From Bostrychus sinensis (Eukaryota > Chordata > Actinopteri > Gobiiformes > Eleotridae): a stretch of 64,000 nucleotides of DNA. The stretch is from the NCBI GenBank assembly GCA_020698575.1, contig CM036245.1, positions 39,209,593-39,273,592 on the forward strand, read 5' to 3'. Below, piece by piece: positions 1 to 9,239 of this stretch. The notes under the pieces are model-generated. The model was not told where the DNA came from. It was given only the letters and a program-made list of their open reading frames with translations, and made no database searches. A program made the position numbers and the translations under genes. Within the stretch, counting starts at the first letter, position 1, and each line of letters starts with the position of its first letter.

Positions 1-490
1 GTTTCTTAGCAGTGACTACGCTCAGTAGGCTCTCGTCAGATCCTATTCCAAGAGGTAGTTTGATTAAGAATTAAACAAGATACCCTCAGGGTCCAACCCT
101 GGCTGTCCAATAGACCTAGTCTATTGTCAGTTTTTCACCGGGCCTAGCACCACCTAGTCCAACCAGGATTTCTAATCCGGCTCATTTTACTTTCCCTAAC
201 ATGTGTTAGTATCCTATGTGTTTATTGCAACCTTACATGTGTAGAAACTCAAAATCAATTAACTAAATATAGATATATATATATTGTAAAACAGTTTCTA
301 AATTTACGAGACTGAGAATTACAGATTTCTGAGACAGTGACAACCCTATGAAATAAAAACTAAGCTCTGCAGAAATTTTATTAAAAAGGTTTTCTGCTTA
401 CCTTATTTTGTGGGCGCCCTAGTTGTCACTGAATCAGTCACCAAACTCTGCCTCGATGTGTCCAAAAGTCCTCTAGAAGATTCTTCACAC
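1..490 (-). mobile_element. Endogenous retrovirus-like leader (start of internal region)
   Basis: Read on the minus strand this lies just downstream of the primer site at 491-509 and so is the leader and first internal part of the element whose LTR is at 512-943. A good splice donor (AAG|GTAAGC on the minus strand, plus 396-404) sits about 90 bases after the primer site, where retroviral leaders carry their major donor. No gag-like reading frame is visible; the element continues off the left edge or is truncated. Identification rests on the LTR and primer site. Confidence 0.5.
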
Positions 491-509
491 CATCACGTTG
501 GGGTCACCA
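491..509 (-). other. Retroviral-type primer binding site, tRNA-Trp-like
   Basis: On the minus strand this reads TGGTGACCCCAACGTGATG. It pairs with the 3' end of vertebrate tRNA-Trp(CCA) as I recall it, with one mismatch over 18 bases. It is separated by two bases from the TG/CA end of the LTR, the usual spacing in retroviruses and ERVs. Confidence 0.65.
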
Positions 510-511
510 TT

Positions 512-943
512 TGTAAGAATTTGTTCATTTTCTGGTGTAAGCATCAAAGAGGACGATGATCCAGAAGTGTAATCAAGTCAGAAGGTTTATTTTAGTTTCA
601 CACAGGTGAGGTTACAGCAGCAGGCCCCGCTGAAAGGATAGTGGGAGTGCACGCTGCCAAAGAGGAGTGTCCTAAGCTTTTTATATTATGTATGACGATG
701 TATGACGATCTCTGCAGAGCGTTATCTTGTTTTTCTTCGAGTAACATTCGTGCATAGGGCAGGGCCACGTAAGTTCTCAGTTCTGCAATGCCTTATCTTC
801 TTCAGCATCCCACAACCGGCCGGAGCGCTGCCAGAGCTCCCACCTGCAGCCTTGAGTCTGATAACTTTGTAACCAGCTCATTATTGTGCACTTTTAGAAA
901 TGCACTCAAGCGTAAGATGACCTTACAGTGGAAGAACATCACA
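512..943 (-). mobile_element. Endogenous retrovirus-like LTR
   Basis: About 432 bases bounded by TGT...ACA, with its 3' end on the minus strand abutting a tRNA-Trp-like primer site. Read on the minus strand it has the expected order of LTR signals: a TATA-like AT run (plus 679-687), then about 90 bases later an AATAAA (plus 586-591), then the 3' end. A 10-base direct duplication (TATGACGATG-like) lies at 690-709. The left boundary is well fixed by the primer site; the right boundary at 943 is the best TG/CA candidate and could be wrong by some bases. Only one LTR is in the window, so completeness of the provirus cannot be judged. Confidence 0.6.
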
Positions 944-1100
944 TAAGACCCAACTATAATTATTACAAATATTAAAGTGTTATTAACCTAGCAGTAGTAC
1001 ATCAAAACAAGTTTAATGGTAATACGCAAAGCTATATGTAGAAATATTCAATAGTCCAAAAAGTCCAGAAAAAACTTTTCAGACAATGGGTCACAAAAGC

Positions 1101-1165
1101 TCCTCCTTGAACTGCCACCTTATCGTGGTAAAGAGGTTTGAGTGCTCGAATGATCCTAAGAGCTA
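1101..1165 (+). mobile_element. LINE 5' end, first segment (split by Tc1-like insertion)
   Basis: This short GC-balanced piece reads as the start of the fish LINE whose 5' region resumes at 2588. The phrase at 1150-1163 (GATCCTAAGAGC) continues logically with TGTTGTCTGGGGATTTATGCC after the Tc1-like element is removed. It is the left half of one LINE copy interrupted at a TA site. Confidence 0.5.
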
Positions 1166-2587
1166 CAGTTAGGTCCATAAGTATTTGAACACTGGCACAA
1201 GTTTTGTTATTTTAGCTCTTTAAACAAAACATTCAAGATACAGTTATATAATTCATGTGTGCTTAAATTATTTGAGTATTCACATCCAAATCAGACAAAG
1301 GGTTTATGAATTACAGCTCTTTAAAGTGTTCAAAAGTAACAGTAGACAGATGAACATTACCATAAATAAAATGTTTATTTTTTATACTTTGGTAAAAATG
1401 CTTTGCAGGTAATGGAGCCCATGGACATCACCAGACACTGGGTTTCCTATTTTATGATGCTTTGCCAGGCCTTTACTGAAGCTGTCTTCAGTCATTGGTT
1501 ACTTGTGGGTCTTTCTGCCTTAACTTTTGTCTTAAACAAGTGAAATTCATGCTTTATTGAGCTGAGATCTGTTGACTGACCCCTGCCATTGCAGAATAAT
1601 TCACTTATTTGCCTTAAAAAAAACTCCTGGGTTGGATTTGCATTATGTTTTAGGTCACTGTCCATCTGTGCTGTGAAGTACCTTCATTGGCCAAGTCTAA
1701 TGTGGCTTTTCTATTGTTGAGGCTGATGAATGGTCTCACCTTGTGGTGAACCCTCTGTATTTTCTCTCATGAAGTCTTTTGGTTATAGTGGATCTGGACA
1801 CTGATAGACCTACTTCCTGGAGAGTGTTCTGCTCTAAAGGGGATGTTGTGAAGGGGTTTTTCACCATTTTTTCATCCAGCCTAAGGATGGTCTGGTTCAT
1901 TTCCATTCAGATACTGTATGTTGTGATTTCACAGAAATGGCTTTCAAATTCAAATCTAACACCTGGAATCAAGTCCAGACCTTTTACCTGCTCATTTTAT
2001 GATGGATTAATGAGGGAAATAGCCCATGTAGCTCAAGAAATAGACAGAGCTGATCTATGATCCTATAGATGAGCTAATGAACTAACAATCCTAGACGCAT
2101 TGCCTGTCCGTCCTGGGAGAGGATCTAACCTTCAGTTGAGCTCCATAAGGTTTCTTCTTTTTTCCCACAGCTGGGTTTTTTTTTTAGCAGTTTTTCCTTA
2201 CTGAGGAGAGTCTAAGGACAGGAGTGTCCTGGGTCTGTTTAGTGTAGTTATTGTTTGTGTTGTCTGATTGTGTGTTTATGTTTGATCAACTGTTGTGAAG
2301 CCCTTTGAGGCGACTTTTGTTGTGATACTGGGCTATACAAATAAATCTGAATTGAATTGAAATAGCTTTTGAAGCAACTGTCCAATTACTTTTGAGCCCC
2401 TGAAAAAGAGGCAGCTACACATTAAAGAGCTGTAATTTTTAAACCCCTCTCTAATTCGTACATGAATACTCTCAAATTACAGCTGAGAGTCTGCACTTTA
2501 AGCACATATGAATATATAAATAACTATATTTTAAATAGTTTTGGTAAAAAAAGCTAAAATTACAAAACTTGAGTCAGTATCTAACTG
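1166..2587. mobile_element. Tc1-like inverted-repeat element (family A, copy 1)
   Basis: Left end CAGTTAGGTCCATAAGTATT and a decayed right end finishing CTAACTG are flanked by TA on both sides (1164-1165 and 2588-2589), the Tc1/mariner target duplication. The same ends bound the copy at 42726-43540, which is better preserved at its right end. No intact transposase is present. The element landed in a LINE 5' region and later received a SINE-like insertion at 2044-2359. Confidence 0.75.
2044..2359 (+). mobile_element. SINE-like retroelement nested in Tc1-like copy 1
   Basis: Comparison with the uninterrupted Tc1-like copy at 42726-43540 shows about 316 extra bases here, flanked by the direct repeat AAATAG (2038-2043 and 2360-2365). 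The insert starts near GCTGATCTATGATCC and ends with GCTATACAAATAAATCTGAATTGAATTG, a LINE-dependent tail common in fish. A related copy, lacking a T-rich internal segment, is at 58021-58290. Confidence 0.7.
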
Positions 2588-3517
2588 TATGTTGTCTGGG
2601 GATTTATGCCCCTGTTAGGGTCTCCCATGGCAAACAGGTCCTAGGTGACGAGCCAGACTAAGAGCAGTTCAGAAGCCCTTATGAAGACATTCAAATTAGG
2701 ATCCGTTATGTTGCCCGGATTGGTGTTACTGGGGGCCCACCCTGGAGCCAGGCCTGAGGTTGGGGCTCGCAGGCGAGCGCCTGGTGACCAGGTCTTTTCC
2801 CACAGGACCTGGCCAGGCCCAGCCTGAAAAGGCTACATGGGATCGCCTTACCGTAGGCCCACCACTCACAGGAATGACCACAAGGGGTTGGTGCTGTGTG
2901 ACCTGGGCGGCAGTTGAAGACAGGTGCCTTGATGACCCAACCTGCAGGCACAGAATCTCGTTCTTGGGACATGGAATGTCACGTTCTTGGTGGGGAAGGA
3001 GCCTGAGCTTGTGCGGGAGGTTGAGCGTTATCGGTTAGATATAGTTGGGCTCACCTCCACGCACAGCCTGGGCTCTAAAACCCAACTCCTCGAGAGGGGT
3101 TGAACTCTCTACCACTTTGGAGTTGCCCACGGTAAGAGGCGACGGGATGGTGTGGGCTTCCTTATAGCCCCCCAGCTCAGCCGTCATGTGTTGTAGTTCA
3201 CCCTGGTGGACAAGAGGGTCGCATCCCTGCGCCTCCAGGTCGGAGACAGGTCTCTCACTGTGATTTCAGCTTATGCACTGAATAGAAGTGCAGAGTACGT
3301 GGCCTTCTTGGAGTCCCTGGAAGGGGTACTGGAAGGTGCTCTGACTGGGGACTCCATTGTTCTACTTGGGGACTTCAACGCCAACTTGGGCAATGACAGT
3401 GACACCTGGAGGGGCGTGATTGGGAGGAATGGCTTCTCCAATCTGAACCCAAGTGGTGTTCTGTTGTTTGGACTTCTTTACTAGCCACAGTTTGTCCATA
3501 ACAAACACCATGTTCAA
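2588..3517 (+). mobile_element. LINE 5' region and partial apurinic endonuclease domain
   Basis: Continuation of the LINE begun at 1101. The conceptual product around 3206-3510 contains the AP-endonuclease signature LLGDFNANLG near 3360-3392, followed by a DTWRGVIGRNG stretch and a HSLSITNTMF motif, typical of the nuclease of fish non-LTR retrotransposons. Frames are broken by stops (for example in 3060-3200), so it is a relic. It ends abruptly near 3517, where gypsy integrase sequence begins; no reverse transcriptase follows. Confidence 0.65.
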
Positions 3518-4082
3518 GCAGCAGATTGAGAAAGGTTGGCCTAAATGCAAAAAAGCCCTTCCAGAGGAACTTGAACCATACTTTCAGGTACAAGATGAGT
3601 TGTCAGTTCATGGCTTGCTCATTATGAGAGGGACTGAGAGTCTGATTGTCCCTATGTCCCTTCGTGCCAGAGTGGTGGATTTGGCTCATGGGGGACATCA
3701 GGGAATAGTTTGTACCAAATAGAAACTACGTGAGCTGTACTGGTGGCCACAATTGGACAGAATTGCACACTCAGTGATTGCCTCCTTAATTGCCAGTTCA
3801 GTGATAAAGTTGCTAAAACTGCCCCTGCCCCTCTTACACCTGTGGAGTTGCCAAATAAGCCATTGGAAAAAGTTGTGATTTGAAAATGCCACATGGGATT
3901 GCCGCTATGTCATTGTTCTTATTGACTATTACAGTAAATGGCCAGAGGTTGCATTTGCCTCTACTGTCACTACAGATGTCATTATTCACTTTTTAGCCGC
4001 AGTGTTCAGTAGGGAGGGCAACCCAATTTCTTGTCTCAGATAATGGCAGTCAACTCACTTCTCATGCATTTGCAGTTTTTCT

Positions 4083-4127
<45 letters not shown>

Positions 4128-4490
4128 ATTGTCTAAGACCAAAAACCAAATGGTGCCGAGACATTTAATAGAGTTCTGAAAGAGTGCATACAGACAACTG
4201 AGAGAAGTCGCAAATCATGGAAAGAGTCGGTGACAGAGTTTTTATACAGCTATCGAGCCACACCGCATGCAACTACAGGTGTAACAGCATTTGAGTTACT
4301 GAGAAACAAGAAAATGTGCACCAAACTGAATATACTTCCAGTTGCACATAAAGCCAAAATGCACGCTCAAATCAAAGAGACTATTGAAAAAAACAACAAC
4401 ACATAAAAGAATACACAGACAAAAAGATGCGAGAAAAACCGCCTACATTCAAAGTGAATGACACTGTTTGTGACTGAAAAACTGAAAAAC
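3517..4490 (+). pseudogene. Ty3/gypsy retrotransposon integrase remnant
   Basis: Translated pieces show the integrase zinc-binding region (AHGGHQG near 3687-3708, then KLRELYWWPQLDRIAHS near 3724-3772), the start of the catalytic core (YVIVLIDYYSKWPEVAF near 3907-3960, with the first catalytic Asp), a NGSQLTSH segment near 4040-4063 corresponding to the second Asp region, and the C-terminal YSYRATPHATTGVTAFELL stretch near 4240-4300. An in-frame stop follows 3720, several frameshifts are present, the zinc-binding Cys pair is not intact, and a (GA)n expansion at 4084-4124 interrupts the core. No LTRs, protease or RT are visible. Confidence 0.7.
4084..4124. repeat. (GA)n microsatellite inside gypsy remnant
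   Basis: About 20 uninterrupted GA units within the integrase core relic. Confidence 0.95.
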
Positions 4491-4499
4491 TGAAAACTA

Positions 4500-5117
4500 T
4501 AACAACGTGAAAATGGGTGGAGAGACGGAGGACGAGGATGCTACAGCAGCAGGAGCAGAAAAGGCAAGCACAAGCAATGCACACACCACTGTCTAAGTAA
4601 TCAGATAAGCTGTTCCTCTCTAGGAATACCTGAATATCTGAACAATGTAAGGTGCAGTGTCAAACAAACTTAGCAAAATCAAATAAAAAAAGAAATAATT
4701 TTTTTATTCCACATGAGTAAACAAACAGAACTTAATTGTCTGTCTAACTCTGGTAAAAAACAACAACAACAACAACAACAATAACAAAAATATGCCCACC
4801 ACCTAGGCTCATATCAGCTTCCTGCCTATATTCACCTTTTACCTGTGCCCACTACTGCCCCCAGGTGTCTACAACAAAAACTGTAAGAAATAATAAAAAA
4901 TAATAAACACTAGACATATTATGTAAAGCAATTAACTAAACAAATAACTAGCAAAAGAATAGTATGAAAATTATATTACTAATGAGAGCAAAATAATATT
5001 ATTAATAATAAGACTAGTAAACACATCCGTTGACATTAACCACTTAAAGTAACTACTTAAAGCAAAACTAATACAGCTCCATCACAAGGTTATGTGCAAT
5101 TTCGCTGTAGAAGGGCA
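4500..5117. other. AT-rich spacer without recognisable gene
   Basis: Contains a short (CAA)n run at 4757-4781 and AT-rich sequence with ATAATAA motifs. No reading frame or repeat family recognised. Confidence 0.6.
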
Positions 5118-5394
5118 ATTTTTGTAAATAAATAAAATGGTCACATTTATATAGCGCTTTTCTACCTCCATGGGTACTCAAAGTGCTTTACATCAAGGAA
5201 CAATTCACCAATTCACACTCACATTCATACAACAGTGTACACAGACACCGGAGGCAAGGTGGGTTAAGTGTCTTGCCCAAGGACACAATGACAGGATGGA
5301 ATGGTAGTGGGGTTTGAACTGCCAACCTTCTGGTTAGTGGACAAGCGGCTCTACCAACTGAGCTACTGCCGCCCCAGTCTTGGGTTAGATGTGT
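5118..5394 (-). mobile_element. tRNA-headed SINE
   Basis: On the minus strand the head reads GGGGCGGCAGTAGCTCAG followed by a TGGTAGAGC box A (plus about 5344-5373) and a box-B-like GGTTGGCAGTTCAAACC (plus about 5316-5332). The body leads to a tail with AAAGCACTTTGAGTACCC and GCGCTATATAAATGTG, a widely shared fish LINE-type 3' tail. The 8-base direct repeat GAAGGGCA at 5110-5117 and 5395-5402 may be the target duplication; this would include about 20 extra bases before the usual head, so it is less certain than the SINE call. Confidence 0.7.
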
Positions 5395-5399
5395 GAAGG

Positions 5400-5853
5400 G
5401 CACCGCTGCTTATAAGCAAAAGGGTCAATTGGGTTGCCAAAATGTCCAGGTTTTTGTCAGACATAAATGGCAACCCTATGTGCAATTACTGTAATGAAAT
5501 ATTGTTCTACTACTATTACTACTGTATACTGTAGTAATAGTCTCTATTGTGGCTGCTTATGTAAGTATTTGCCCAGTACACTTAAAAATTGTGAAATGAT
5601 TTAATGTTAGCAACAATGCTAACTACATATGCTAAATGCAAGGTGTGCGTCACGGTGCACTTGCTGTTGACGTTTCTAACCACACTTTGACATTATTAAT
5701 AATTACATGTAGCCTGGAGGGAGATTGGTTGTCTGTTGCAAAAATCAGCTTGTTTATCCATATATTGCATTCCTAGTTGCATACCTAATAGTCTTTATTA
5801 CATAAAAATTCTATTATTATTATTTTTTTTTTTTTACTTTCTTTTATTTTAGG
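5400..5853. other. AT-rich spacer, possible intron end
   Basis: No gene recognised. The last bases (5818-5853) are a long T-rich tract ending TTTTATTTTAG, a strong-looking 3' splice site just before the ATG at 5880. Confidence 0.4.
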
Positions 5854-5879
5854 CTTCTTTGTATTTTTGACATTTAAAG

Positions 5880-6086
5880 ATGGATACACAGCAAAAACTT
5901 TTAAAGCATGTGAATGAAAAACCAGTTCACTCTTTTGAGGACCTCAATCTTGGAGATGAAGTTCTTGCGCACTGGTCTGACAATAAATTTTATAATGCCA
6001 CAGTGGAAAATGTTGGAAATACTGATGTCAAGAAGGGAGCAAAAAAAGAATTCACCTACAAAGGTTGCAGCTGCCAAATTCTTTAA
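5880..6086 (+). CDS. Candidate small exon with Tudor-like segment, unrecognised gene
   Basis: A 68-codon frame opens with ATGG after TTTAAAG and a pyrimidine-rich acceptor (AG at 5852-5853). Residues about 19-45 read SFEDLNLGDEVLAHWSDNKF followed by YNATVENVG, a pattern of Gly-Asp, Ala-x-Trp-Ser-Asp and Tyr-x-Ala-x-Val spacing reminiscent of Tudor-type beta barrels; this is an inference from pattern, not a database match. The frame stops at 6086, or would have to shift to continue into the Pro/Gln-rich frame that follows. I see no good splice donor at the break, so it may be an exon of a decayed gene. Function unknown. Confidence 0.35.
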   Translation: MDTQQKLLKHVNEKPVHSFEDLNLGDEVLAHWSDNKFYNATVENVGNTDVKKGAKKEFTYKGCSCQIL

Positions 6087-6117
6087 TCACCCATTGTCTT
6101 GCCTGTTATGGTCAGAG

Positions 6118-6861
6118 CATAGGCCTCTTCTTCAGCATTCTTTGTCTTCACCTCTGTCACCACCATCTCTCCAGCCACCATCATCTCCCTGCAAGCCAAC
6201 ATACAGCCCTGTTCACCACAAGCCTCCTGTTCTCCACCAGCCATCTTCTCTCCAGTCTCCTGGTCACCAGACATCTCCTCTGCAGTCTCCTGGTCACCAG
6301 ACATCTCCTCTGCAGTCTCCTGGTCACCAGACATCTCCTCTGCAGTCTCCTGGTCACCAGACATCTCCTCTGCAGTCTCCTGGTCACCAGACATCTCCTC
6401 TGCAGTCTCCTGGTCACCAGACATCTCCTCTGCAGTCTCCTGGTCACCAGACATCTCCTCTGCAGTCTCCTGGTCACCAGCCATGTCCTCTGCTGCCTCC
6501 TGCTCTCCAGAGATCTTCTCCTCAGCCTCTTCTCCTGATTTTAGATCTTTACCTGTCACCCTCATCTCAGCAATTGCACAGCCCTGATTTCCACCGTCCT
6601 GCTGTTTTGAACCAGGCTCCTGCTCTTCACAAGCACCCAATCTATGAGTTACCTTCTTCTCACCAAGAGTACAGTTCTCCAGTCCACCAGTCATCACCTG
6701 TTTTGGTTTCTCTGGATCAAAGGTGGAATCAACTAACTCCTGTTCACCAGAACCCGAAAGTGGTCTCCTCATATCTCCAACTCGCCTGGCAGCTATACAT
6801 GCAGAGGCCAGAAAAGACTGTCTGGGTCGAAATAATAATACAATACAATACATACATTTGA
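6118..6861 (+). CDS. Pro/Gln/Ser-rich low-complexity reading frame spanning a minisatellite
   Basis: The frame remains open to 6861 and is rich in Pro, Ser, His and Gln both inside the 30-bp repeat (ten-residue unit SPLQSPGHQT) and outside it (YSPVHHKPP before, SSPVHQSSPV and LTPVHQNP after), which slightly favours this frame. However, the minus strand is also open over 6083-6907 with an acidic ten-residue unit (SGDQETAEEM), and a third frame is open too. Because a 30-bp unit free of stops opens many frames, coding status is unproven. Confidence 0.3.
   Translation, partial: HRPLLQHSLSSPLSPPSLQPPSSPCKPTYSPVHHKPPVLHQPSSLQSPGHQTSPLQSPGHQTSPLQSPGHQTSPLQSPGHQTSPLQSPGHQTSPLQSPGHQTSPLQSPGHQTSPLQSPGHQPCPLLPPALQRSSPQPLLLILDLYLSPSSQQLHSPDFHRPAVLNQAPALHKHPIYELPSSHQEYSSPVHQSSPVLVSLDQRWNQLTPVHQNPKVVSSYLQLAWQLYMQRPEKTVWVEIIIQYNTYI
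6244..6483. repeat. 30-bp minisatellite, 8 units
   Basis: Eight tandem copies of a 30-base unit containing TCTCCTGGTCACCAGACA; the first copy is variant, the middle ones are identical, and the last ends CCAGCCATG. Near identity implies recent expansion or homogenisation. Confidence 0.95.
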
Positions 6862-6899
6862 ACGAATAAATAAACAACAACCATTCATTCTTGTTGTCT

Positions 6900-7379
6900 A
6901 AAAACATCTAAATTGATATTTTTATTTCGCTCAATTGTTGTGATTGGCCCTTGGAGACTGAGGCCCCTGTATCTCAGGCTCGGGCCCCTGCACCAGCTCC
7001 TGTCTCTCGGATTCCTGTCTTTCAGGCCCCTGTACCCCCCTGCCCCTGTCCCTCTGGCCCCTGTCTCTCGAGCCACAACAACAACAGCTACTGTTGGCTT
7101 TTAGTGCAAGTAATATAAGTAATGCGGTGCACCCAAATATGTGCAACCACAGTTGGTATTATAAGTAATAGGCCAAACCTTATGTCACTTAAATAGTGCA
7201 GATAGATTCTGGTAATTAAGAGAATAATTATTTCACATTTATCAGATGTAGTCCTGTGTAAATATTGGTGAGTAAAAGAGTGTAATGCTAAGTGAAACCT
7301 TTGGCACTGCAGTAGTCCATTCAAGGTTGTCTAATGCGGGAGAAAGTTATGAGTGCTCCTGTTGTTCTCGCTCTAATGG
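6900..7379. other. C-rich imperfect repeat and AT-rich spacer
   Basis: 6940-7075 is built of diverged copies of GGCCCCTGT with CTCTCGG or CTCAGG between them, giving a Pro/Ala/Val-rich translation. The rest is AT-rich with no recognised gene. Confidence 0.4.
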
Positions 7380-7860
7380 TACGTTCACACTGGACGCAAA
7401 TCAGGCGTCAAATTCGCGTCATTCGCGTCTAGTTGGACGCGTGACCATTTTGAATTCACTCGCGTCATCGTCATCGACGAGGAGGTGCGATGTGGAGGTG
7501 CAGTGCACTCACAGACAAAGTCGCGTGGAGGCGCAGCGGGGAGGGCGTACTCACAGAGCGGCAGGAGCAGCAGCGTGCAGCTATGGCGCAGAGATTGAGC
7601 ACACATGAGGTCGCAGGTGCTCAGCAGCAGCAGCGGTGTGGATGGGACTGAAGGAGGAGACGAACGCGGTACTTTTTAGTTTTGTCTGGTGTCACTCTGA
7701 AAAGCCCGTCTGCGTTGCCATGGTGATATAGTTGTCTAAAAAGTTGAATGGGCAGTGTATTTAGGCAACAGTTAGAGGTCATTGTTCTTTAAACGTTAAT
7801 GTTGCAGGCTAATAACCTTCCTAAAAACCTATAGCACAGCAAACTTCCTCTGTTTTTTAA
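7380..7860. other. CpG-rich segment beginning with a transposon-like terminus
   Basis: Starts TACGTTCACACTGGACGC, which looks like the terminus of a fish inverted-repeat element, followed by repeated CGCGTC words. No matching right end was found in the next kilobase. It is notably richer in CpG than its surroundings; no gene recognised. Confidence 0.3.
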
Positions 7861-7943
7861 TGACTGGATGTTCTACAGCACACAACAGGAATCACCAGAG
7901 AAGATCTGAGTGGAACAGAATCAGAATCAGCTGCAGTGTAATA

Positions 7944-8723
7944 GTGAGGGTCAGACAGGTGAGAGTCAGACAGGTGAGGGTCAGACAGGTGAGGGTCAGA
8001 CAGGTGAGGGTCAGACAGGTGAGAGTCAGACAGGTGAGGGTCAGACAGGTGAGGGTCAGACAGGTGAGAGTCAGACAGGTGAGGGTCAGACAGGTGAGAG
8101 TCAGACAGGTGAGAGTCAGACAGGTGAGGGTCAGACAGGTGAGAGTCAGACAGGTGAGGGTCAGACAGGTGAGAGTCAGACAGGTGAGGGTCAGACAGGT
8201 GAGAGTCAGACAGGTGAGGGTCAGACAGGTGAGAGTCAGACAGGTGAGAGTCAGACAGGTGAGGGTCAGACAGGTGAGGGTCAGACAGGTGAGGGTCAGA
8301 CAGGTGAGAGTCAGACAGGTGAGAGTCAGACAGGTGAGGGTCAGACAGGTGAGAGTCAGACAGGTGAGAGTCAGACAGGTGAGGGTCAGACAGGTGAGGG
8401 TCAGACAGGTGAGGGTCAGACAGGTGAGAGTCAGACAGGTGAGAGTCAGACAGGTGAGGGTCAGACAGGTGAGAGTCAGACAGGTGAGGGTCAGACAGGT
8501 GAGGGTCAGACAGGTGAGAGTCAGACAGGTGAGGGTCAGACAGGTGAGAGTCAGACAGGTGAGAGTCAGACAGGTGAGGGTCAGACAGGTGAGAGTCAGA
8601 CAGGTGAGGGTCAGACAGGTGAGAGTCAGACAGGTGAGAGTCAGACAGGTGAGGGTCAGACAGGTGAGGGTCAGACAGGTGAGAGTCAGACAGGTGAGAG
8701 TCAGACAGGTGAGGGTCAGACAG
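7944..8723. repeat. 15-bp minisatellite, 52 units
   Basis: Exactly 780 bases, 52 tandem copies of GTGAGRGTCAGACAG in which only position 6 varies (G or A). The order of variants is not random: the 8-unit block at 8221-8340 is repeated exactly at 8341-8460, showing duplication of 120-bp blocks. Frames on both strands are open through the array (VRVRQ, and GQTGE/SQTGE, on plus; LTCLT-type on minus) purely because the unit lacks stops, so I do not call a protein. Each unit boundary CAG|GTGAGR resembles a 5' splice site. Confidence 0.97.
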
Positions 8724-8739
8724 GTGAGACAGGATTCAG

Positions 8740-9109
8740 GGTTTTCTATGGAGATTTCTCTCTTTCTATCGCTCGCTCCCTTCCATACTGTATTTCTTAT
8801 GCAGGGGAATGAGCTCCTGCTGTCACAGTGCGCGGACATTTAGCTCCTACCTCCGCGGCTCTGGCTTCACTCTGCTGTGTCCACGCAGTGGGACGCAAGC
8901 GCGCCAGGCTCCGCGCGTCTCCACCTACGCGCTGCTGTGTCCCGTGAGTGCATGTTCATTAATTAGAGAGAGGAGAACGACATGCACTGCACAATGAGCG
9001 CCGCGCTTTGTAGGCTACTCATCGAAGACGACTTTTGCAGCGAAGTGAAAGTAAAAAGGTTAGAAACTCTGCTCGGGAGCGGGGCGGGTCTCGGAGCAAA
9101 ACCTGTCCA
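8740..9109. other. GC-rich segment after the minisatellite
   Basis: Contains CpG-rich sequence (8820-9080) with two imperfect copies of CGCTGCTGTGTCC-like words. No gene recognised. Confidence 0.35.
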
Positions 9110-9238
9110 CACAAACACAGCTGCCCAAAGCAGCATCGATAAGAGGGATCGTTAACGGCCGAGGCAAACAATTCCGATGGATTGGAAAAATTAGAAATAG
9201 TTCTCAGCTAGAACCGGGTTTCGATGCCCATCCCTAGT
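9110..9238. mobile_element. Right end of a non-autonomous hAT-like element
   Basis: The sequence runs through AGCAGCATCGATAAGAGG and AGTTCTCAGCTAGAACC to end GATGCCCATCCCTA, which I recognise as a common fish hAT-type terminus. The opposite terminus was not found nearby, so extent and target duplication are unknown. Confidence 0.4.
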
Positions 9239-9239
9239 T

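Noticed and set aside
6181..6477. Minus-strand frame with MTRRLQRRCLV-type repeats
   Set aside because: It is another frame of the 30-bp minisatellite and has no coding character outside it.
7944..8723. CRISPR-like array
   Set aside because: Units are directly contiguous with no unique spacers, and the genome is eukaryotic.
7860..8843. Long open frames on both strands across the 15-mer array (about 300 codons each)
   Set aside because: A stop-free 15-base unit is open in several frames automatically; there is no conserved start or flanking coding sequence.
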